Assembly (NCBI RefSeq): GCF_000247815.1
Contig: NC_021674.1
Span: 79,640,744-79,704,743 of the forward strand
Source of the DNA: Ficedula albicollis
Lineage: Eukaryota; Chordata; Aves; Passeriformes; Muscicapidae
Direction of reading: 5' to 3'
Length of the DNA: 64,000 nucleotides
Numbering within the stretch: position 1 is the first letter of the stretch; each line of letters opens with the position of its first letter. Of this stretch, positions 52,576 through 64,000 are shown in pieces. The notes under the pieces are model-generated. The model had not been told where the DNA came from and did no database searches. It worked only from the letters and a program-made list of their open reading frames with translations. The position numbers and the translations under genes are program-made.

Positions 52576-55500
52576 ATGATTCAACAGAAAAAGCTTGGAA
52601 GAAGACTACAAATTTCCACAGACTGCTGTGGGTGCAGGAGGGGATGTTGAGTGTTTCTGTGGACAGAAAATCAGTGCATTGCAGTGGGAGCAACTGGAGA
52701 CCAGGCAACAATACAGAGGACACCATACAGATGCTACAGGTTTGGTCTTGTGGAGGAAAGGGCATGAAAGGCAGCCAGGACTGATTGTATCTCGTGTACA
52801 GAAGAGGAAGGGAAGAGGTAAAATAATAGTGAGATGGCACTGGGAGTAGGGAGCTCCAGTGGAAAGATAAGAGCAGAGCAGCCATGAGTGACACTGAGAA
52901 AAGAGGCACGTACACAGGAAAAGAAGTTGGTGAGCGGGGGAAGCAGAGCAAGAGAAGGCAACAAGGGCTGGTGTGAGGGGTGAGGACCTACCCTGGAGCC
53001 AGGAGACTCAGGTGCACTGCTGAGAGAGAGGGTGGCAGCAGAGGGGGAGGACCAAGAGCCAGAGTGTTTGTTACGTCCTAAAACAGCAGAGTTACAAGCA
53101 AGACATTTTTCCTCTCCTAACAGCTATGCTGTTCCTGAGCTCCAAAAGCTTGGGGGTACAATTACATCCTTGGGCATGAGCACATTCCCAGATCACTGGG
53201 AGTAGCACAGTGAATGTGAGACACATCTCTGCATCACAGCACAGGGGTGTGCAGACACTTTCGAGCCCCTTTTAGGTAAATCACTGCTGTACAAACCCAC
53301 GTGCAGAGCTCCTCAAAAAACCCCAGATTTTACTGTTGCAGCAGCTGGGTATGGCCTTGGCCTTCCTGCTGCCTACCCTGGCTGCATGGCAAGGGCAAAT
53401 TAGACTCTCAAGTTGGGGCATGTGGAGTCAGGGTATTACATGTTCCACTTACCTCATATCCTGCCAATAGAAATACACCTGTTTTACCTGTGTGTGTATT
53501 AATCTAAGATGAAAAACTGAGCAGACTCCAGGACTGGAGAGGTAAAAGAATAAATACCAGACAGCTGTCTTTGCCAAATACTGTTCTAGTGAACTCCAGA
53601 TTAAGAAGCCTCGTAAATGGGCCACAAACATGGCTATGTTGTATTTCTAATCAAGAGAAAACAAGTTTGCTGAGAGGCCTGGCATTGCAGGGTTAAGGGA
53701 ACACAATCAGAGTGGCACAGAAGTGCAAAACCAGAAACAGATCTCTTTCCAAGGTAAACAGAAGCTCTGACTTATAATGAAGTAAGATAAGAATAGAAAA
53801 ACAATCTTAGTTTGAATTCCCCCTGTCAGTTTTCTTGGCAGTCAGTCCTGTTTCATTGTATATTTTAGTATTTATAATCTCCTTTGGTTCGGTTCATAGA
53901 ATTTTGTATGCAAGATCTTTTTAATGAAGAATTCTGGTTTGACAACATGGAGGTTTGAGACACATAAAATAACTGCTTGGAAAGCACTAAGGAGCAAAAC
54001 AAGTCTCTTTCCTCCATCAGGCAGTGAAAAACATCTCTGAAAGGTTTTCTGGTCTTTAAGCTGTGGTCTTCCAGAATAATTTACGTTCTCCTGCCATGGT
54101 AGTTTGTTCTTTTAACAGAAAAGATTTAGTGTGTTACTCTTTGGCTGAGAAATCAATCGTACGAAATCGATGATAATTCTGCTGCCAGGTAATACTTATC
54201 CATGTGAGTCAGTGACCTGCTGGTATTCTGCAGAAATAATCCACAGCAGGCAAATGCTGTAGTTTGAAGCAGTTGTGGTTGGCTTTGCACGTTTCACCAT
54301 TTGCTGTTTTTGTCAAATCCATGTGTTTTATTCCTGAAACTAAGAGGAGCCTGTGCCAGCCAGTGTAACCAGCAGCTGGCCTCTCGCTTCCTCTTGACAA
54401 ACGTCAAGCAGAAAAACACAACCTCCTTTGATTCTGCTGTCACAGCCAAGTCATTTTTCAAAAGTGCAGTAGCTGAATGAGGATGTTGGTTTCCTGTTGC
54501 TGAGCCTGGTGCACCCATTAGAGGTGGTGCTGGATTCTCCCTCCATGTGGGACGAGCTGCCTGATACACCCCCCAGGCACAGCGAGAGCAATGTGACTGC
54601 ATTAGGGAAAAGGCTGGTGTTGCACCTTCCTTTCCAGCCCAATCTCCTCCAGCATTTGTAGCAGTAAAAGTACAAATTGGCTTTTCCCATCATGGCCTTA
54701 CAAGAGCGTTGCCCCATGGAGGTGAGCCTAGACATTTGGATGCTGACAGATTTGTGTGTGTTTCCCCACAGCACAGCTTTGGATTGCATGGCTTGGTAAT
54801 GCTCTTCAGTCCCCTGGGCTGGAGGCTTTAGAGAAGAAAGGCACAGGAGTCTGAAGGAGATGCTTTTGTCTGATGGGGTGGCAAAATCCCCTCTTCCTCA
54901 AGAGCACCACTTTATCAGCAGGGAAGGCAAGTTGCTCCCAGGGGGATAGGGGAGGCTGTTCAGCTCCAGTGAGAGGTGAAGTGCATGGCTGGGCCATCCT
55001 GACTGGTGGAACTGGGCTGACCATCCATCAGTCCATCAGTAGCAAGTATGCAGGCACACAGGTCTGGAGCAAAAGGAGGTCGCTTTCAGCTACAGCTCTG
55101 TAGTCACCAACTCCTGTAACTCTCGTGTCTTCAATTTACAAGAGCCACAAAGCCCTTGACACAGAGTGGCTGTGCAAGTACTAAGGCCTTGTGGATTTGT
55201 GTATAATAACTGTTGTCCTTTAGAAATCTGTCTATGCCACTGAGGCTTCTTTATGCTTCACAGAAAATTAGAGGCATGCTCATTAAGATTTGGTCATGCT
55301 GGCCCAGAGCAGTGAAGGGACAGGGAGTGATCATGAGGCTTGCAGAAACTGATAACAGCAGCCTGTGACACTGGGACTCCTCACCCTGTTGATGGAGAAA
55401 AGAGTTGTGTGTACCTGTGTCTCTGTGGAGCTCTGTGGAGCACTGTGCAGCAAATACCAAAAACCTGCAACGTCTGCTAATGATAGCTTCAAGGAGGAAA

Positions 55501-56003
55501 AAGATCAGCTCTCACTGATTATGAAATTCAAAATTTACTTCATTATGTAGCAGCTCCTGTTCAATCCGTAGGCAAAATATTTTCTGAGTTCGTGGAGATT
55601 TGACAAAAATACCCATTCCACAAATCCAGTTGTGAGCACAGAATATTTCTACTTTCACATACAGCTTCAGGAAGGAAAACAGAACAATTCCTGTACAGGC
55701 AGCTGGGTTATGAAAACTGACAGAGCATTGCCTGTGTGAAGAGAGTTTAAATGATGCACGGGGGACTGGTTAGTGCGTAATATGCAAATGTAAATCTATC
55801 CGTGAGGCATTACAACTACAAAATGTCTCACAATTATGCTCTTTTCTCGAGAAGTAATTTCTTACTATGGGTTCCTCCCCCCTCACAGCAGCAGGGCTTC
55901 ATTTCCTGAGTGAGCTGGTTCTCCTAATCCTTTATCCCTCTCCACAGTGCTAAAGCAAATGGACTGACAGCCAAAGGGGTTTCACCTCTTGCAATGTTCC
56001 TTA

Positions 56004-56075
56004 GAATCATATAATAATTAAAGTATTTTTTAGAACCTCTCAGATTGTCAAGTCCAGGTTCGTTGTGCTACAAAA
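56004..56075 (-). mobile_element. Possible decayed CR1 3' end
   Basis: agaatcatataat, then agaacctctcag and attgtcaagtccagg, recall the reverse-oriented CR1 terminus, but with many changes. No further CR1 blocks could be followed. Confidence 0.4.
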
Positions 56076-56991
56076 AGCGTGTGAGGATTCTTCTCTTGCT
56101 AGATGCTGACCAGTTAGTCTGTGGGATAAATGGTGATCAGCAATGGCAATGCAATGTCCAGATTATCCACAAACACCATCTGCCCTTCAGTACAACACTC
56201 AGCAGGTAGAATTCAGGAAATCTTATCTGCACTTCCCATAAACTGAATCTTTTCAGCTTTGTTAGATGAGCCTTGAAAATAACTTGCAATACTCTGTGCA
56301 AATTACTTCAGCCCAGAGACTGGAAGTGCTAAGACTCTCATTTCAAAGTTCCTGGACAGACTCTAAGTGACAATGGAACTCAATTTACATCAAAAGAGTG
56401 CCTGTTATTCGCTAAAAGAAATGGTACCAGAGTGTCACATCACCTCCATCGTGCCCAGCTGCTGGTACTTTAGTGGCTAAATTCATTCTGACATTCAGGC
56501 AGGTGATCAGTGCCACAATCCTGGCTAAAGGTGATCTACAACACAAGCTTGCATGAATTGTGCTAGGCCTTGGGATGCCAGCCAAGCCAGTTTGTATCAC
56601 AAAACAGAAATTTTGTTTAGCAGATATAATGGAAGATTTTGTTCAGACTTATTCAGAACAAACTCCATGAAACACAGATTATCATGTTGACATAAAGTTA
56701 CAGCACAGAAAAAATCTGGGTGAGCAACAACCAAGGTAACTTTCAGGTAGATGTGGTCCTCACAAAACCACAGGGGAGAGGAGGATATTGTTTTTTCTTT
56801 TATGGAGCAGGATGTCAGCATCAACCATGCCAAATAGAACACCAAGTCTAGGCTCACAGATGCAGACCCCAGTTTGTGCCACCACCCTTGTGGTGACAAA
56901 GTCACGCTAGTCCAAGGGCTCACAAGGTCAGGCAGCAATGTGTGTGTACCTTTCCTCAGGGATACACATGCCCAAGGCCCAGCCTTGTGCC

Positions 56992-57073
56992 CTTTTTGAT
57001 GGCAATGTGGAATTTTCTTTCAGAAGCAACAACTAAGGTAACTTTTTGATGGCAATGTGGAATTTTCTTTCAG
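56992..57073. repeat. Spaced direct repeat, 32 bp copies 50 bp apart
   Basis: The 32-base block beginning ctttttgatggcaatgtgg and ending tctttcag occurs at 56992-57023 and, without a difference I can see, at 57042-57073. About 18 bases lie between. Confidence 0.92.
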
Positions 57074-57391
57074 TCCTTTGCAGAGAGACACATTCATTGT
57101 GCTGGTGTTGAGTAAGGTGCAGGAAGATGGGACCAACTGAAATGTAGCCAGATAAATGGCTTTTGATGCCTTATTTTCAGGAGAAATATTAACAAATTTC
57201 ATGGCACCAGCACCTGTGTGAAATGGTACTCAGTGAGCTCTCATGTTCACATTTTGTAATGAAGTTAAGACATTTCTGCTGCAGGGTGAGATAAAAGCAA
57301 CTCACTACAGTCTTGTTTGTGCTACCAGCTATCTGTTCACACACAGGTGATGATATTCCCTCTGATGCTGTTTAAAGACTCCAAGATGTTT

Positions 57392-57467
57392 TCACAAAGT
57401 CATGGAATAGCTGAGATTGGAAGACACCTCCAGAGATTGTCTAGTCCAGCCTCTTCTGAGGGCTGCA
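57392..57467 (-). mobile_element. CR1 LINE 3'-end fragment (minus orientation)
   Basis: tcacaaagtcatggaatagc, then gagattggaagacacctcc and gagattgtctagtccagcc, is the reversed 3' terminus of CR1. Only about 75 bases survive. Confidence 0.75.
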
Positions 57468-60400
57468 TTTGTAATTTTTTAAATTGCATATTAAAAAGGA
57501 AAAAATGTCAGAAGAGGAACATTAAAGGGTTCTGTTTCTCATTAAAACAGGACAACTAATGTACATACAGTATGTTCAGTGACAGCCATTAACTAGTCAA
57601 CAAATCATCATCCATAAAACCACAATTTTTTTCTAACCTGAGTGAATGGCTGTTGTGCAGTGTCTGGTGCACATACAGCACATATAGATTAAATCTGAGA
57701 GATAGCATCTATACAAACCCATTGACAATGTCCATTGCAACTCAAAGTTCTACAAGCAGATGGTCTTTTAGAGGTTTTTAATTGGTGTCACAAATACATT
57801 CATTTGTAATAATGCTTAAAATAACATTCTGTGTTTCTGGAGTAACCCCCCCCTCCTTCTGAGGTCACAAAGCTATCCACTGACATTGAATTATGCTCCT
57901 GCAAGATGGTTATTGTCCTGTTCTGCAAATGGGGATAAAAAGTCTGAGGAGTTGCTATCTGAAATGCCATTTCCATGGCAAAACCTACAGCTTCTCTCTG
58001 TTGAGCCATGGTCCTGTGACAGGGTACAAAATTACCCTCCAAAATCTTTTCCTGCATTTTCCCAAGGATGCAAGGACTGAACTGCCCACAAGTGCATAAA
58101 GCCTGCAGTAATTAGAAGATGATTTTGCAAAAAATGTCTCCCATCTCAGCCTTATATTTAAAACAGTGTAATTTCCCAGATAGTAACCCAGTCTCGTTCC
58201 TTCATGTCTGTGATGCCTAAACCATTGCCACATCTGACTTTCCCTAAATGGGAATTCAAAGCTTCTGGTGTTTTGCAAAGTCTGCCTATTTCTGTTTTTC
58301 TCGGTATTGAGGAAAAATCAATTGCTGCAGGCGTAGCAAACCATCTAAAATCAAAACACAGTGATATGAAGGCAAGAGCTTCTATTGCCATGTTTTGGAC
58401 TAGGGCTCCAACGTCCTGAAGGAGATAAGACTGTTGCAACCAAGGACTGTTGAAGGGAAGATCAATCAGCAGGTTCAAGGTGTGGTATCCAGGCAGGATC
58501 AGAGGCAGCTCACAGACATTCAGTTAAACTGGTCTGGCTTTTCTTGGTTCCTCCTCTATTACTCTGGATAAAGAATAATTCAGCTTTATGACATCCATGT
58601 GACTGGATATGGGGGTAGCATTTTCTACTGCTTTAATTTCCTCAACACACAGGGCTCTGTTCCAAAATGATGGTGGGTAGAGAGAATGATGTGTAAACTG
58701 AGATCCAGGGAATAAGTATACTTGTTATAGCCAGAAGGACTGATACTAACTTGTCAGAATGAATGTTTGTCAAGACCATTGTTAATTCCCTAAACGTTCT
58801 GAAAATGAAAGTGAATATCAGCCCTAGCAAAATGTGATTGAAGTTAACTGCTTTGATGTTTCTTAGAGAAATCTTTGGGTAATTTCTCAGCCATGTCTGT
58901 GCATACTGCAGAATTAAATATTTGTTTCAACTTTACTGAGTCACAAATTTCTCTGATACCTCGGTTATAGATTTCATGGCATGGTTTTGTCACTCATTAA
59001 AAACAGGGTTTAATTAAGCTCCCTTTGACATATTCCATGGCTCTGCCTCCATTTTGCAAGTGAATCCTATTTATATACTGTTCTCTGATGTCCTTGGGCA
59101 GCTAATCATTCAAATAGCATTTTATATCTTTCTGAGAAATAAATATTAGAAAAAAAAGAGAGCCCTGCTGTCAAGATATTTTGTTTGTGTTGGTAACTTT
59201 TTATTATTGCAGAAGGTTTTTTGCTTGGCACTCTGTGCTGTAAACAGAACTGGTAATAAGTCACTCCTGTGAAGTGGATTAAGTTTTGTGATAATAGAAA
59301 AAGATGTCAGAAAGTTACAGGAGTAAGTCCTAAACTGACTGGAGAGTTGAAATAACTGTTTCCTCCCCCTGTTCTCCCATGTAAGTGTTGCATGTTAGAA
59401 GAGGCTGTTTTGAAGTCCCTCAACCCTCTTGTGAAGCCTTTGATTTGATGAATTTCCCACTGTTCTTCCTTTTGATTTGATAACACGTAAGAGGTTAAAC
59501 TAGGACATTTGGTTGCCTCTGTGTAGAAGCCTGCATTTCAAAGGTAAATAGACATTAGAAGGTTTTACTGTACCCAAGCTGTATCTTAATCAGCTTCACA
59601 GATGATTTTTCTCTCGAAGTCGTCACTGAGGAAAGGAGATTTTATTGTTCTAGACAGGAGTGTTCATTAGGGCTGAGAGGGAAATGGTAAGACCCACAGC
59701 TCCCTGTCTAAGTTGCTCTGCCAACCTCTAGTAAGACATCTAACACCTCCTCTGCTGTGATAGAGCTGTCACTGGAAAGAGGGGATTTGAATAGTGACTT
59801 GCTGATAGGCCACCCATTGTGCCTTAGAGACTGAGCTGGATGGATTTTTCACAAATGAACAACTTCATAAGGAGTTTGATATTAATTTTTCCCATAGTCT
59901 GTGTAATATCCTACTTTGTAGCTTCCTGTGATTAAGAGAAGGTTTGGATGGAATCAGAACCCTTTTCTGAATCCATGTGACCTCTAATGAAATGACTCCA
60001 TTAGTCTCTTTAGTCTCAACTGACTTGACTTTTCCAGAAAGTACAAGTCATTTCCCTTCAGCTCCCCCCGGTAGGACTTCAGCCATCCAGAACCTACAGA
60101 AAACTCATCTGGATCACTGTTTGTGTGGCCAAAAGGTTTTTACAACTCTTTCACATAGGCTGCGTTGTTAAAACCATCTTTCCTTGCTGTCTTGCCACAG
60201 GATTCACTTTCTGGAAATGACATTGTTGGCAATGGGACAGTGGAACTTTGGAAAAGTCATTAACGCAGCCTGCCCTTCCTGAAAAAGTATCCCTTTGCAA
60301 GCCATCTGCTCAGCCTGGAAAAGCTTTGTTCTTCTCATAGGTCATCTGAGGATCTGAAAGGGAAGAACACAATCAAAATCATTCAGGTACAGCACTTTAT

Positions 60401-63400
60401 GCCAGGCTAACAACCAGCCTAGACCTGCCTTCAAAGGTGCAGGAGTCAAACTCAGAGCTTATGTGGGATGGCAATAAAGTCTGCTGCATGAGCAAACTTT
60501 GTCAGGAGGACCAATTGCCTGATTGACTCACAGGGGAAGCACCAGGTGCTCAGAGAAGAGCCAGACCCTCTAACAGGCAGATACAATAGACATAAGAAGC
60601 AGAGAAAAATGGGTTTGGTTTTGGTTTTAAGGTATGAAAGTTGGATTTGATACTGGGATTAAAAACAATTGTTGCAGCTGTGCCTTCACTGATAAAGGGT
60701 CGTTTCTCTACAGATCTTCAGTGATGCAGCTCAGGAAGGTGATGTTGAGTGTGCAGGAGGCTGGGAGCACAGGAACTGGTGCTGTTCATGAATGCTGAGG
60801 GCTCAGCCCTCAACGGGGCTCATTTATCCTCTTGCACAGAAAGGTGGGATTCCTCATTAGCTGGGTCATTGCTGCTTGACCTTGTCCTGTCCTGAGAGTA
60901 ATGCAAAGTATTCCAACACTTTCATTGTCTGCTTTTTGATCAGTGAAGAACTTTTTCCCACCTTGACTGATATTTGAACTTAGCTTGTACTGCTGGTTAG
61001 TAATTCCAGACATTGCAGAAAGAAATACTTTGCCATAGACATATGTCACAGTCTGAAATTAAAGCTCAATTTAGTTTAATTGTCCTTGATTTTATCAAGC
61101 ATTTAAAATGACTGACTGATCTCACATGCAGAAAACAAATACAGAGAGAGCAGCTCAGAAACATTTTTCTCTTTATGGTAGTGACTTTATACTGTTTTCT
61201 GGTCTTCCAAAATAACTTTTGTTTGTTCTGAACCTGATTAAATCTCTTTTATAAAGGCTACTTTGGTAGCATAAGAGGCCAACACAATTTGTGCAAAGGC
61301 ATAGAATAGTTTCTTAGCACTGGATGAACATGGCTTGGGGTGATGATAGCTTTTGTATTAGTTTGCTAATATTTCAATGTTCCCAGAAGAGGCAGGCAAT
61401 TTGGAGACCTGTGCAGCTCAGGCAGGATTAATGGATCCAGCTCAGCAATTAATCTTGGCCTTTGAGTGAAAGTGACATCCTCCCACTTTCTCTAAAATCA
61501 TGTAGCCACTTCAGACTGTTCTGGGAAGATTTTCCAGAGATTACCTGAATTCTGCAGTATTATTCTCTTCACAGAAGTTCTGCTGCTGCTGTTATTGCTG
61601 CAGAACCCAAGAGTGAGGGGGATGAGAAAGCAAGAAGCTGGAGGAGGCCATTGCAAGGACTGTTACAGGATTTTTATGTTTTGATTAATTTCTGATTTTG
61701 TGTCCAGGAACCCTGATCATGGCCTGACTACATCACCCACTGACAGAAGCCATGCTGTGAAGATCTCACAGTCTGCTCTGAGAAGGGAAGGAGGTAAGAA
61801 CCAGTGGTGGATTGAAACCTCACCTTCCACCACACTGTGTCAAGAGAAATGAGTGGATACACCCTGATTTGCAGCAATGGAGGGAGAGATGGCAGGTCCT
61901 GCTTCGTGTGCTGAGGCAAGTACTGAGCAGGCAGCAGGGAGTGCTGTGAGTCTGTAGTCTGTATTGTTTGGGTGGATGTGGCTCCCTGATGGAGTCTCCA
62001 GCCCCTTGGGTGCCCTGAAGCTGTCTGTAGCATCAGTGGGATATACATGTCCTACAGGAACCCAATTTACACATCTGAATACTCTCTGGGCCAGACATCA
62101 TCCTTTTGCTGCATCAGCGCTTAAGGTTTTTTAACTGAATATGGCACCAAGGCTAAGAACCTTTTCAGCTTGTCCAGGGACCTTAAGGTCTTTTATTCTC
62201 CTTTTGTGCTAGCCCATTCTGAGGCTCAGTTGTGTGATGTCTGCCCTAGCTGAGCCCACGCAGGCAGGACGTGCATGCAGAGTGTGTTGTGCTTTCCAGA
62301 ACTGCCTGGCTCACTCTAATTTTTCAGAGCTGATCTCTTGCACAGCCCTTGCTCCGGTAGGGTCTGAGGATCCTGTGAACAAACAGAGGGAAGAAGCAGG
62401 CTCCTGGTACCTAAGGGCTTGATGCAGCCCTGCTCTGGATGCTGTCCCTCCCCCAGGCTCCCAGACCCGAGGAGGGAGCAGAGTGGATAGGATATCCCTG
62501 GTGGCAGCAGAATGCCATCTGGGAGCCCTCCTTCTGCAGGGCCTCCTGGTCAGTTTGCCATATCTGGGCCATGATGTAATGGCAGCAGTGTCCAAGGGGA
62601 CAGATGGCAGCTCTGCCAGCCGGACAGGACAGCCCATCTGACCTGCACACTGCTCTGCCAGGGCTGGGGAGAGGGGCCAGGGGACAGAGCGGCTCTCCCA
62701 ACACCGGCTTTTGCTCAGGACTGACTGATCTCCTTTACAGAACACAGAAAGTGTTTTATTAGCTAGCTCTGCATAAGCTCCCAAATAGTTCCAGACAGGA
62801 TGCTTTTTCACTTACTAAAGATCTGAGGATCATGTCCTCCATTGTTGGAAACTGTCCTACTTCCTTTGATTCCTGAGGAGCTGTAACAGACTATACCACA
62901 AGAGGATGTGTTTCCTTAGTTTCTTCTTAATGGTAGGAAGGAGGTGAAATTTTCTTGCTAAGATACCTTTTCTTGATTCTTTTGTGTAAAGAGAAGGAAA
63001 TAATGTAATACAAAAATTTTTAAAAGTTGTGGTACATGAATTACCTCTTTTACCTTCCTTGTTTTTTATAGCTTTGACATAAGACATATGATTCAATTTG
63101 GATTAAAACAGAAATAAGCTCGTTTTGCTCCTACACATTTCTTTAAAAGCCTGCACATTCTGCTTTTGATATTTTCCTACCCGATCATTTCTGAAGGGAA
63201 TACTGCTGCCTCTGGCTTTTAAAAAGTCTAGCTGGTGTTTTCAGAAGCTTAAGAACTAATCTAATCCATTTTATATGTGCATATGTGTGCGTGCATGCAT
63301 GGAAGTTGGTGTATGAAAAGCTAACTGGAATGTCAATATACTAGTATATAAATCTGTTTTTTGTTTTGGTTGGGTTTTAATTGTTTTTTGGGGTTTTTTT

Positions 63401-63905
63401 TGTGCACTATTTTCAGTTTCTTTTATTTGAAACTTCTGGAAAACATTACAAAAAAGAAGTTGAGGTTTCTTGCAGTCAGAGCATCGGTGGGTATAAGAGG
63501 TAGTGATCACAATTCTTTCTGTACGTTTCCATGCATTTATTTATTGTTCATAGACCAGAAATATCCCCTGGTACATTTTGTGGTATGTCATGCTTTGGAT
63601 ATCTCTAATTTCGTTTGGGGGGAAAACCAAAAAAGCAGCCAAACTGATGCCCCAACTCAAACAAAGAATAGCCATGCAGAATTCAGTGGCAGGCCAGCCC
63701 TGAGGAATTCACCTTGTAGCTCATCCTTTAGCCATTCCCACCTTCACTCTCTCCTTTGCCTCTCCAGTGATGCCACATCCCAGAAGAAGGGACAGCCAGC
63801 CCTGTATCTTGGATCATGAGCTGTGGGCAAACAGCCCAGCAGCTCTGTGAGATTCAAAGCAAGCCACCTTGGGCAGCACAAATGGTGTTTTGAGGCACAG
63901 TGTGC

Positions 63906-64000
63906 ACCTCTGCAGTGCTTCCCAGCCATGGGCAGAGGCCTGGGAGCGCAGGGAGAGGTGTCCATGTACCTCTGCAGTGCTTCCCAGCCATGGGCAGAGG
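63906..64000. repeat. Spaced direct repeat, 33 bp copies 62 bp apart, cut by the window end
   Basis: acctctgcagtgcttcccag followed by ccatgggcagagg occurs at 63906 and 63968. The last copy reaches the final base of the window, so the array may continue. Each copy has inverted ends (cctctgc...gcagagg). Confidence 0.9.

Larger units (their letters stand above)
56412..58900 (-). pseudogene. Possible relic of a coding region (unidentified, low confidence)
   Basis: Read on the minus strand, this stretch shows several successive frames that stay open longer than their AT-rich surroundings. One stretch of about 170 codons between roughly 58.7 and 58.16 kb has a single internal stop. Further open frames follow at 58057-57800, 57202-57020 and 56938-56597. 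Several carry potential N-glycosylation sequons (for example NIS, NTS, NVS, NST between 57202 and 57020) and scattered cysteines. It could be the remains of an env-type glycoprotein gene or another secreted protein, broken by stops and frame changes and by a CR1 insertion at 57.4 kb. I recognise no family, and chance is a real alternative. Confidence 0.2.
47986..64000. other. Intergenic region downstream of RNGTT
   Basis: No gene recognised. In mammals the next gene downstream of RNGTT is CNR1; that conserved order would put this segment in the RNGTT-CNR1 interval, but no CNR1 sequence is visible here. Contents: the 1.92 kb tandem duplication (48674-52575); a purine-rich, strand-asymmetric stretch at about 52.6-53.1 kb; decayed CR1 pieces (56.0 and 57.4 kb); a stretch of broken protein-like frames on the minus strand (56.4-58.9 kb); a GC-richer patch at 62.2-62.7 kb with a 166-codon minus-strand ORF of no known family; and a short direct repeat at the window end. 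Between 59 and 62 kb I see nothing assignable. Confidence 0.7.

Noticed and set aside
52538..52964. 137- and 76-codon minus-strand ORFs just after the large duplication
   Set aside because: They come from a purine-rich + strand that has few stops when read in reverse. Low-complexity leucine/serine/proline composition.
63361..63819. 152-codon plus-strand ORF
   Set aside because: It starts in a T/G-rich low-complexity tract and no domain is visible.

Overview
The window is AT-rich vertebrate nuclear DNA, almost entirely non-coding, and most likely from a bird. The avian signs are CR1 LINE 3' ends (7.87, 22.6 and 57.4 kb) and a bird-type LTR family whose edge carries a motif beginning tgtcrtggttta (31.2, 49.2 and 51.2 kb). 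I recognise only one gene: RNGTT, the mRNA-capping enzyme, on the + strand. The window holds its last three coding exons (12656-12722, 42248-42371, 45167-45330). They join in frame with canonical AG/GT borders and encode the C-terminal 117 complete residues, which include guanylyltransferase motif VI and the proline-rich basic tail. The rest of the gene lies upstream, outside the window.

Layout. 1-12655 is intron upstream of the first exon seen. 12723-42247 is a 29.5 kb intron carrying a solo LTR with target-site duplication (14.5-15.2 kb), a CR1 element interrupted by a 70-base G run (22.6-23.3 kb) and a minus-strand LTR (31.2-31.8 kb). 42372-45166 is the last intron. 45331 to about 47985 is the probable 3' UTR, with two Pumilio-type elements and a distal AATAAA. 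47986-64000 is intergenic. It is dominated by a nearly identical 1.92 kb tandem duplication (48674-52575) and then holds relics of CR1 and a minus-strand stretch with broken, protein-like frames (about 56.4-58.9 kb).

The most distinctive property is the number of two-copy direct duplications. At least fifteen have copy-to-copy offsets of 37-228 bp, some are nested, and one has an offset of 1984 bp. Copies often differ at only a few positions. They may be real local duplications or unmerged allelic/contig ends from assembly; the G70 tract flanked by a repeated attgcag-plus-A-run motif makes an artefact likely in at least one place.

I found no operon, CRISPR array, tRNA, rRNA or new multi-gene system. 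Nearly all other open frames (60-166 codons) look like chance ORFs in introns or intergenic DNA and are not annotated as genes.
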